Below, in pieces: positions 38,736 to 44,813 of a stretch of 44,813 nt of DNA (position 1 is the stretch's first letter; every line of letters begins with the position of its first letter). The notes beneath the pieces are model-generated. The model made no database searches. It was given only the letters and a program-made list of their open reading frames with translations, and was not told the DNA's origin. This DNA comes from Methylophaga sp. (GTDB lineage Bacteria > Pseudomonadota > Gammaproteobacteria > Nitrosococcales > Methylophagaceae). The position numbers and the translations under genes were made by a program. The stretch is taken from NCBI GenBank assembly GCA_002733105.1, contig NVUI01000002.1, forward strand, positions 34,581 to 79,393, written 5' to 3'.

Positions 38736-39782
38736 ATGACTTCATCATCGACGTTTAGTGATCGCCTATTAATCTGGTTTGATCTCTATGGCCGGAAAGA
38801 TCTGCCATGGCAACAAAATCCCACACCTTATCAAGTGTGGTTGTCAGAAATTATGCTGCAACAAACACAAGTATCATCCGTCATTCCTTATTACCAACGT
38901 TTCACTAATACATTCCCTGACATTAAGGCACTGGCCAATGCCTCTATGGATGATGTACTCGCTTTATGGACGGGGTTAGGTTATTACGCCAGAGCACGAA
39001 ACCTACATAAAACAGCCAGAATAATGATTGCCGAACATCAAGGTGATATGCCGTTAACACTCGAGCAATTATTAGCACTACCGGGGATCGGACGCTCAAC
39101 TGCTGGCGCCATCATGACACTGGCGCATCATCAAAACTTTCCTATCCTTGATGGCAATGTAAAACGTGTACTCACACGCTATTTTGCCATCAGTGGTTGG
39201 CCAGGAAATAAAAAAATTGAAGACCAGTTATGGCTAAAAGCTACACAACTATTGCCCAAAACACGTATCGCCAACTACATCCAAGCACAAATGGATCTTG
39301 GTGCAACATTATGTACACGTTCAAAACCTGATTGTGAGCATTGTCCCCTTAATATTGACTGCCAAGCCTGGCAACAAGGTAACGTGACTTCTTATCCAAC
39401 CCCTAAAGCCAAAAAATTGATCCCCACACGGCAAACCAATTGGTTAATTGCTCAATCTATTGATAATAAAATATTATTACAACAACGCCCCACTCATGGA
39501 ATATGGGGAGGGCTATGGAGCTTTCCTGAAATCTCTAACCAAGATAATATCGAACTGTGTTATAACCAATTTAATATTGATGTGACCAGTATTATTAATC
39601 GACCGGTTATTCACCATGTTTTTACCCACTTTAAATTAGATATTCAGCCACACATACTGCGGTGCACTGTCACCTCAAATAAAATTGCCGAGAATAAAAA
39701 CCTAGTGTGGTATAAAATAAGCGACGCATTAAAACTAGGTTTACCCTCACCGGTTAAATCATTTATACAAACATTACAGTAG
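38736..39782 (+). CDS. mutY: A/G-specific adenine DNA glycosylase
   Basis: MutY removes adenine paired with 8-oxoguanine. The 348-residue protein shows the catalytic E38 ([10 protein letters not shown]) and D139 ([10 protein letters not shown]), a helix-hairpin-helix ([14 protein letters not shown]), the 4Fe-4S cluster cysteines spaced C-x6-C-x2-C-x5-C ([18 protein letters not shown]), and a C-terminal NUDIX-like domain for 8-oxoG recognition ([11 protein letters not shown]). The ATG lacks a clear Shine-Dalgarno and follows a strong hairpin. yggX starts 8 nt after its stop. Confidence 0.97.
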   Translation: MTSSSTFSDRLLIWFDLYGRKDLPWQQNPTPYQVWLSEIMLQQTQVSSVIPYYQRFTNTFPDIKALANASMDDVLALWTGLGYYARARNLHKTARIMIAEHQGDMPLTLEQLLALPGIGRSTAGAIMTLAHHQNFPILDGNVKRVLTRYFAISGWPGNKKIEDQLWLKATQLLPKTRIANYIQAQMDLGATLCTRSKPDCEHCPLNIDCQAWQQGNVTSYPTPKAKKLIPTRQTNWLIAQSIDNKILLQQRPTHGIWGGLWSFPEISNQDNIELCYNQFNIDVTSIINRPVIHHVFTHFKLDIQPHILRCTVTSNKIAENKNLVWYKISDALKLGLPSPVKSFIQTLQ

Positions 39783-39790
39783 GAAAGATT

Positions 39791-40057
39791 ATGGCCCGTA
39801 CAATTAACTGCATTAAGCTCAATAAAGAAGCTGAAGGTTTAGACTTTCCACCCTACCCAGGTGATCTTGGTAAAAAGATCTATCAATCAGTGTCAAAAGA
39901 AGCCTGGCAGTTATGGTTGAGCCAACAAACCATGTTAATCAATGAATATCGATTATCTTTGGCTGACCCAAAATCACAGCAATTTCTTAAAGATGAGTTA
40001 GAAAAATTCTTCTTTGGTGAAGGCTCAACACCGCCAGCTGATTTTGTTGCTGAATAG
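39791..40057 (+). CDS. yggX: Probable Fe(2+)-trafficking protein YggX
   Basis: An 88-residue protein linked with oxidative protection of iron-sulfur clusters. It has the family opening [20 protein letters not shown], with the conserved cysteine C7, and [29 protein letters not shown] lies before the ATG. The mutY-yggX pair is a standard gammaproteobacterial arrangement, coupling repair of oxidised DNA and Fe-S care. Confidence 0.97.
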   Translation: MARTINCIKLNKEAEGLDFPPYPGDLGKKIYQSVSKEAWQLWLSQQTMLINEYRLSLADPKSQQFLKDELEKFFFGEGSTPPADFVAE

Positions 40058-40373
40058 CTAGTAACAATAACTTGCAGTAGAAAAATCTGTTATTTCGCGC
40101 AAATGAGTAATTATCATGCTTTTACCTTAAAAGTAACAATGAATATCATTACAGAACATAATCCATTCTAAAGCGATATGTATCAACGATATAGCATGAT
40201 TAACAGCTTCATAATCCTTGAAAAACAATTCAACGATGTTATTGTTTTATAATAAAAAACTGTAGCCAACAAACATTCGCGAGTACAATCTTGGTAGCTT
40301 CATCTGAAGCATAAGTAGAGTTAACTCCACATTTTAGGGTTAGTGAAAAAAATTAAGTAATATTGAGGTTGAT
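40058..40373 (+). promoter_or_regulatory. Non-coding region and long leader of the cold-shock gene
   Basis: This 316-nt gap holds no gene. A perfect TATAAT (40248-40253) gives a candidate -10; no good -35 stands 17 bp before it. The resulting leader would be about 115 nt, in line with cspA-type genes, whose long 5' leaders sense temperature. It contains small hairpins GCTTC-ATCT-GAAGC (40297-40310) and GAGT-TA-ACTC (40318-40327), and a TGAGG ribosome site before the ATG. The first 190 nt show nothing clear. Confidence 0.5.
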
Positions 40374-40583
40374 ATGGCAGAGCAAGTTACAGGAACAGTT
40401 AAGTGGTTCAATGATGCAAAAGGATTCGGTTTTATTGAGCAATCAGATGGACCTGACGTATTTGTACACCACAGTGCAATTCAAGCAGATGGTTTCAAAT
40501 CATTAAAAGAAGGTCAAGCAGTAACAATGGAAGTTACTCAAGGTGCAAAAGGTCCTCAAGCTGAGAACGTTGTACCTACCTAG
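40374..40583 (+). CDS. CspA-family cold-shock protein
   Basis: A 69-residue single cold-shock domain that binds single-stranded nucleic acids and melts RNA structure. It has both RNA-binding motifs, KGFGFI (RNP1) and VFVHHSAI (RNP2), and the opening [11 protein letters not shown]. The codon choice looks biased and the long leader and strong terminator fit a highly expressed monocistronic gene. Which Csp paralogue it is cannot be told. Confidence 0.97.
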   Translation: MAEQVTGTVKWFNDAKGFGFIEQSDGPDVFVHHSAIQADGFKSLKEGQAVTMEVTQGAKGPQAENVVPT

Positions 40584-40613
40584 TTAAGTAAACCTTACTA
40601 GGATAGAATATCG

Positions 40614-40646
40614 AAGGCTGGTTGAAATTTTCAACTGGCCTTTTTT
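40614..40646 (+). terminator. Terminator of the cold-shock gene
   Basis: A 13-bp stem (AAGGCTGGTTGAA with TTCAACTGGCCTT, including two G-U pairs) and a 3-nt loop is followed by TTTT, 30 nt after the csp stop. It should insulate the next gene. Confidence 0.9.
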
Positions 40647-40685
40647 ATTGCCTTCCAAAATCCTCTTTAACCATAAAACGATACT

Positions 40686-41477
40686 ATGAAAGTATTTAGT
40701 TTTAGAAATATCCGTATCGTATTTTTACTAAGTCTATTAGCTATAGCTGCTATTTACACTCAAGATCAACGGTTAAATACCACATCGTGGTATCAGTCTA
40801 TTGACGTTATTATCTATCCAATTAACGGTGATGGCAGCGCCATAACTGAAGACTACATTAACAACTTATCAAAAAAACATTTTATTGATATTGATGATTT
40901 TTTTACCCGCGGTGCAAAACAATACCAATTGACTGTTGTGACCCCCATTATCACTCAGTTAGGCCCCATAATCACATCACACCCTCCTGCTCCACCTGCC
41001 GATCGCAACGCTATTTTCCAAGTTATGTTATGGAGCATGAAACTACGTTACTGGGCTTATAAAAACACGCCTGACAGCACCTCAAATACTGACCGTATCC
41101 GACTATTTGTGTTATATCGGCAAGGTGAAAATAATCAAGCACTATCTCATTCACTAGGTTTACAAAAAGGCTTGCTAGGTATTATCCACGCTTATTCAAA
41201 ACCGAAGCAGACCAGGCAAAATGCACTGGTGATGGCACATGAAATATTACATACCGTGGGAGCCAGTGATAAATATAATTACCGTAATAATCAACCCGTT
41301 TTTCCAGATGGCTATATCAGACCTAATAAACAACCACGTTATCCTCAACGTTACTGCGAAATTATGGCTGGGCGTATTCCCATCTCGGCAACGCAAGCTA
41401 CAATGCCAAAAGATTTACGTTTTTGCCAAGTCGGTGAAATAACAGCCCAACAAATTAATTGGATATTGACACCATGA
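40686..41477 (+). CDS. Predicted membrane-anchored metzincin-like zinc protease
   Basis: A 263-residue protein with one N-terminal membrane anchor or uncleaved signal (IRIVFLLSLLAIAAIYT), placing the rest in the periplasm. The zinc site is H185-E-I-L-H189-T-V-G-A-S-D195, the HExxHxxGxxD form with aspartate as third ligand seen in some metzincins. A methionine 32 residues later (CEIMAG, M227) fits the Met-turn. Two cysteines (C224, C247) could form a disulfide. I do not know a named family. Its stop overlaps the next start as ATGA, so the pair is coupled. A protein substrate is unknown. Confidence 0.8.
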   Translation: MKVFSFRNIRIVFLLSLLAIAAIYTQDQRLNTTSWYQSIDVIIYPINGDGSAITEDYINNLSKKHFIDIDDFFTRGAKQYQLTVVTPIITQLGPIITSHPPAPPADRNAIFQVMLWSMKLRYWAYKNTPDSTSNTDRIRLFVLYRQGENNQALSHSLGLQKGLLGIIHAYSKPKQTRQNALVMAHEILHTVGASDKYNYRNNQPVFPDGYIRPNKQPRYPQRYCEIMAGRIPISATQATMPKDLRFCQVGEITAQQINWILTP

Positions 41478-41917
41478 AAAAACTTGATCCAAAACAATTT
41501 ATTCACTCTCAGAAATATGGTGTGTTATCAACACACTCACAATCTGAAGCTGGCTATCCCTTTGGTTCCGTCACACCTTATATCATTAGTGAACATGGTG
41601 ATATTGTAATATTCATTAGCCATCTGGCAGAACATACCCATAATATTCAAGCCAATCCTAAAGTATCATTGACAATTTTTGACCCTACTGATGTTGATAA
41701 CCCAAGTGCTGGTGCACGTGTCACTTGCTTAGCTAATGCAGAACTGGCTAAAGATGAAACTCAACTACGCACACACTATCTTGACAAATTTCCTACCGCT
41801 TCGATGATATTAGCATTACCCGGATTTAACTTTTATTTATTAAAATTATCTAAAATTAGATTAGTAGCAGGCTTCGGCCAAGTAGAATGGTTAGATCCAA
41901 CATTATTAGATCTTTAA
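41474..41917 (+). CDS. PNPOx-fold (HugZ-like) flavin- or heme-binding protein
   Basis: From ATG 41474 this protein has 147 residues and the split-barrel fold of pyridoxamine-phosphate oxidase relatives: KYGVLSTHSQSEAGYPFGSVTP (residues about 13-34), an ISHLAEHTHNIQANPKVSLTIFD strand-helix-strand, and an ending VAGFGQVEWLDP typical of HugZ/PNPOx-like proteins. The C-terminal DUF2470 of true HugZ is absent. The start overlaps the protease stop. Binding of FMN or heme is possible but not shown. Its 3' end overlaps the 3' end of cbbR by 12 nt. Confidence 0.85.
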   Translation: MKKLDPKQFIHSQKYGVLSTHSQSEAGYPFGSVTPYIISEHGDIVIFISHLAEHTHNIQANPKVSLTIFDPTDVDNPSAGARVTCLANAELAKDETQLRTHYLDKFPTASMILALPGFNFYLLKLSKIRLVAGFGQVEWLDPTLLDL

Positions 41918-42808
41918 TATTGTACCCGTTTCATCTATCACTAACCGCTTGAACGCTTCCATTAATGCCGTTAAACGTTTGCCTCGACGATGCACTAGGT
42001 ACCAATGACGTACAATAGGAAATGATTCTACATCCAATACATGTAATCGTGCTGAAGAAAGTTCCGCTTCTACAGTATGCAGTGATGCAATACCCAAACC
42101 CAATCCTGCTTCAACAGCCTGACTAATAGCTTCATTACTACTCATTTCCATTACGGAGCTAATGCTATAACCATTTTGTTCAAAAAAATGCTCCATTGCG
42201 ATCCTTGTACCCGATCCATGCTCACGCATAATAAAGGTCTCCTGCTGCAAAACAGATAATGGGATTTGTTTTTGGGTAATTAATTCATGTCCTTTAGGCG
42301 CGATAACAACTAATGCATTTTCCAAAAAGGGAGTTGCTTCGACATCCAACCCTTCTGGTGGTTGCCCCATGATCACCATATCAACCGTATTATCATTCAA
42401 ATGATTTAATAAACTTTCACGATTGGTGACATCTAGACTAATTTTTGTACTCGAAAATCGCCGATAAAATTCGCCTAATAATTTCAAAGAAAAATAGTTA
42501 GCGGTTGTTGCGACAGCAATAGTCAGTCGCCCTCTTTCACTTCCTCGTATTTCATTGAACACATCATCTAACTCGACGAGTTGTTGTGAAATGTTCCGTG
42601 CGTAAATAAGTAATTCTTCACCAGCTTCAGTTAAAAATAATTTTTTACCTATCCGTTCAAACAAAGGGACTTCAACTTCATTTTCCAATTGTTTTATTTG
42701 CATTGAAACAGCCGGCTGGCTTAGATATAGTAATTCAGCCGCACGGGTATAACTTAAATGTTGTGCAACAGCTTCAAAAATTTGAAATTGGCGTATTGTT
42801 ATGTTCAT
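41906..42808 (-). CDS. cbbR: LysR-type regulator CbbR
   Basis: CbbR controls the RuBisCO operon, sensing metabolites of the Calvin cycle. The 300-residue protein has an N-terminal winged helix-turn-helix (HLSYTRAAELLYLSQPAVSMQIKQLE) and a C-terminal substrate-binding domain starting near residue 90 (RLTIAVATTANYF). It is read away from cbbL across a 257-nt region with two AT-rich palindromes. LysR proteins of other types cannot be excluded, but this divergent position next to cbbL is the rule for CbbR. Confidence 0.93.
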   Translation of the reverse strand: MNITIRQFQIFEAVAQHLSYTRAAELLYLSQPAVSMQIKQLENEVEVPLFERIGKKLFLTEAGEELLIYARNISQQLVELDDVFNEIRGSERGRLTIAVATTANYFSLKLLGEFYRRFSSTKISLDVTNRESLLNHLNDNTVDMVIMGQPPEGLDVEATPFLENALVVIAPKGHELITQKQIPLSVLQQETFIMREHGSGTRIAMEHFFEQNGYSISSVMEMSSNEAISQAVEAGLGLGIASLHTVEAELSSARLHVLDVESFPIVRHWYLVHRRGKRLTALMEAFKRLVIDETGTILKI

Positions 42809-42827
42809 AAGCTATATCATAAGTAAT

Positions 42828-42870
42828 TTTTATATATAAAATCAATATAATTGAGTTTTATTTATATAAA
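42828..42870. promoter_or_regulatory. Tandem AT-rich palindromes, candidate CbbR sites
   Basis: Two perfect palindromes, TTTTATATATAAAA (42828-42841) and TTTATATAAA (42861-42870), have centres 31 bp apart, close to three helical turns, and lie 20-60 bp upstream of the cbbR start on the cbbL side. LysR regulators bind such paired AT-rich dyads. The remaining leader to cbbL (about 195 nt) has no certain promoter; a GCTTACGTATGC near-palindrome sits around 42953-42964. Confidence 0.45.
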
Positions 42871-43065
42871 AAATGGCCTACACTTCTCCCACGTCAAAAA
42901 TTAGACGAGTAGATTATAAATATCGAATTGCAGAGAAACTCCTACCGCTTACGCTTACGTATGCTAACGTGTAAGTGTTAGATGTTTAGGGCCAAGTCAA
43001 TAAACAATTTTTGGACTAGGGGGAGTTATTCCGCTAGTCAAATATAGAAAAAGAGGATGCGAGCA

Positions 43066-44487
43066 ATGTCAGAAAAAAAATATACTGCTGGTGTAAAAGC
43101 GTACCGTGAAACGTACTGGATGCCAGAATACACTCCGAAAGAAACAGACCTTTTGGCCTGTTTTAAAATTACACCACAAGACGGTGTGCCTCGTGAAGAG
43201 ATTGCGGCAGCAGTTGCTGCTGAATCTTCAACAGGAACATGGACCACAGTCTGGACAGATCTATTAACTGATCTCGACTACTACAAAGGCCGTGCATACG
43301 CTATTGAAGATGTGCCAGGCGATGACACTTGTTTTTATGCATTTATTGCCTACCCAATCGATCTATTCGAAGAAGGCTCAGTTGTTAACGTATTAACATC
43401 TTTAGTGGGTAATGTGTTTGGCTTTAAAGCACTTCGTGCACTTCGCCTAGAAGATATCCGTTTCCCTATTGCTTACGTTATGACATGTAATGGTCCACCG
43501 CAAGGTATCCAAGTTGAACGTGACATCCTTAATAAATACGGTCGCCCATTATTAGGTTGTACTATCAAGCCTAAACTAGGTCTATCTGCGAAAAACTACG
43601 GTCGTGCTTGTTATGAAGGTCTACGTGGTGGTTTAGATTTCACCAAAGATGATGAAAACGTAAACTCACAACCATTCATGCGTTGGAGACACCGTTTTGA
43701 TTTTGTAATGGAAGCGATTCACAAAGCTGAAGCCGAAACAGGTGAACGCAAAGGTCACTACTTAAACGTTACTGCCCCTACCGCTGACGAAATGATGAAA
43801 CGTGCTGAATACGCAAAAGAAATCGGCGCACCGATCATCATGCATGATTACTTAACGGGTGGTTTATCAGCGAATACTCAACTTGCACAATGGTGTCAAG
43901 ATAACGGTATGTTGTTACATATTCACCGTGCGATGCATGCGGTACTTGATCGTAACCCACACCACGGTATTCACTTCCGCGTATTAACTAAAGTATTACG
44001 TCTGTCAGGTGGTGATCATCTGCATTCAGGTACTGTTGTGGGTAAATTAGAAGGTGACCGTGATGCAACATTAGGTTGGATCGACATCATGCGTGACTCA
44101 TATATCAAAGAAGATCGTTCACGCGGTATCTTCTTTGACCAAGATTGGGGCGCAATGCCAGGTGTTTTTCCTGTTGCTTCTGGTGGTATCCATGTATGGC
44201 ATATGCCAGCATTGGTTAGCATCTTTGGTGATGATTCTTGCCTACAGTTCGGTGGTGGTACATTAGGCCATCCTTGGGGTAATGCTGCTGGTGCTGCTGC
44301 TAACCGTGTTGCGGTTGAAGCCTGTGTTGAAGCTCGTAACTCTGGTGTTGAGCTTGAGAAAGAAGGTAAGGACATCCTTACTAAAGCGGCGAAACACAGC
44401 CCAGAACTCAAGATCGCTATGGAAACGTGGAAAGAAATCAAATTTGAATTTGATACTGTTGATAAAATCGACGTTGCGCATAAATAA
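43066..44487 (+). CDS. cbbL: RuBisCO large subunit, form I
   Basis: CbbL fixes CO2 on ribulose-1,5-bisphosphate. From ATG 43066, eight bases after AGAGGA, the protein has 473 residues, the length of proteobacterial form IA; an ATG three codons upstream is less likely. K168 and K170 in TIKPKLGLS, the carbamylated lysine K194 in [25 protein letters not shown] (loop 6) and [13 protein letters not shown] are all present. The opening [19 protein letters not shown] matches green-type IA enzymes. cbbS follows in the same operon. Confidence 0.98.
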   Translation: MSEKKYTAGVKAYRETYWMPEYTPKETDLLACFKITPQDGVPREEIAAAVAAESSTGTWTTVWTDLLTDLDYYKGRAYAIEDVPGDDTCFYAFIAYPIDLFEEGSVVNVLTSLVGNVFGFKALRALRLEDIRFPIAYVMTCNGPPQGIQVERDILNKYGRPLLGCTIKPKLGLSAKNYGRACYEGLRGGLDFTKDDENVNSQPFMRWRHRFDFVMEAIHKAEAETGERKGHYLNVTAPTADEMMKRAEYAKEIGAPIIMHDYLTGGLSANTQLAQWCQDNGMLLHIHRAMHAVLDRNPHHGIHFRVLTKVLRLSGGDHLHSGTVVGKLEGDRDATLGWIDIMRDSYIKEDRSRGIFFDQDWGAMPGVFPVASGGIHVWHMPALVSIFGDDSCLQFGGGTLGHPWGNAAGAAANRVAVEACVEARNSGVELEKEGKDILTKAAKHSPELKIAMETWKEIKFEFDTVDKIDVAHK

Positions 44488-44511
44488 GCAAAACGACATT
44501 AATCATCAAAC

Positions 44512-44532
44512 GCAAGGTGCTTTGCACCTTGC
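44512..44532 (+). terminator. Hairpin in the cbbL-cbbS spacer
   Basis: A perfect 9-bp stem GCAAGGTGC/GCACCTTGC with a TTT loop lies 24 nt after cbbL. No T-tract long enough for full termination follows. It more likely stabilises the cbbL message or attenuates, tuning the large-to-small subunit ratio. Confidence 0.6.
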
Positions 44533-44576
44533 TGTTTAATCAAAATCAATTTTAACTACAAATTGGAGTCAATCAC

Positions 44577-44813
44577 ATGAGTGATATGCAAGATTATAAT
44601 TCAAGCTTGAGCGATGCAGCTCAAAGCCGTAAATATGAAACATTTTCATATCTACCACCTTTAAGCGCAGAATCTACACGTGCTCAAATTCAATACATCG
44701 TTGATAACGGCTGGAACCCAGGTATTGAACACACTGAACCTGAACATGCGATCAGTAACTACTGGTACATGTGGAAATTGCCACTGTTCGGTGAAACAGA
44801 TGTAGATGTTATC
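44577..44813 (+). CDS. cbbS: RuBisCO small subunit (N-terminal part)
   Basis: The first 79 codons of the small subunit lie before the right edge. TTGGAG precedes the ATG by seven bases. [37 protein letters not shown] and [14 protein letters not shown] are typical of form I CbbS. The N-terminal extension [20 protein letters not shown] is of the length seen in form IA enzymes. It is read with cbbL. Confidence 0.97.
   Translation, partial: MSDMQDYNSSLSDAAQSRKYETFSYLPPLSAESTRAQIQYIVDNGWNPGIEHTEPEHAISNYWYMWKLPLFGETDVDVI

Noticed and set aside
44016-44441. Minus-strand 141-codon open frame
   Set aside because: It is antisense to the conserved core of cbbL and reads as a shadow of its codon pattern.

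Overview
The window comes from a low-GC gammaproteobacterium that fixes CO2. The housekeeping genes (rpsP-rimM-trmD-rplS next to ffh, mutY-yggX, dsbC, lpxH, xerD, yajQ) are typical of that class. A divergent cbbR/cbbLS locus with a form IA RuBisCO at the right end points to a chemolithoautotroph, plausibly a sulfur oxidiser of the Thiotrichales/Thiomicrospira type. That last assignment is inference from gene content; no phylogeny was run.

Positions 1-21646 are one long minus-strand surface-polysaccharide locus. In transcription order it encodes a membrane-anchored FlaA1/CapD-type sugar-nucleotide dehydratase, GlmS, Gmd and Fcl (GDP-fucose), an ABC flippase-like exporter, PseB, PseC and PseF, a second and diverged NeuB-family protein, the pseudaminic-acid-associated methylase, an OafA-type O-acyltransferase with an SGNH domain, a free-standing SGNH protein, PseG, PseH and PseI, a PhyH-type dioxygenase, a GT-B-like protein, a GT2-like glycosyltransferase, and the start of one more gene that runs off the left edge. 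All six steps from UDP-GlcNAc to CMP-pseudaminic acid are present. The modifying genes sit inside the pathway, splitting pseBCF from pseGHI. A run of about 14 tetranucleotide repeats lies just upstream of pseB.

Positions 21720-21980 carry tRNA-Arg(UCU) and tRNA-Pro(UGG) on the minus strand behind a good sigma70-type promoter. They mark the border between the polysaccharide locus and the core genome.

Positions 22047-40057 are core genes: folD, cysS, a periplasmic cyclophilin, lpxH, dsbC, yajQ, xerD, ogt, the rplS-trmD-rimM-rpsP and ffh block, then on the plus strand a CcsA-like protein, a CNNM/CorC-like protein, an unrecognised 647-residue protein, AsmA, mutY and yggX. Several convergent or terminal hairpins are clear.

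Positions 40058-44813 hold a cold-shock gene with a long leader and a strong terminator, a predicted membrane-anchored metzincin-like protease translationally coupled to a PNPOx-fold protein, cbbR, a regulatory region with two AT-rich palindromes, cbbL, and the first 79 codons of cbbS.

The most unusual points are the NeuB paralogue that lacks both metal-ligand histidines, the tetranucleotide repeat before pseB, the palindrome inside the tRNA promoter spacer, the perfect 30-bp palindrome abutting mutY, and the protease/PNPOx pair.
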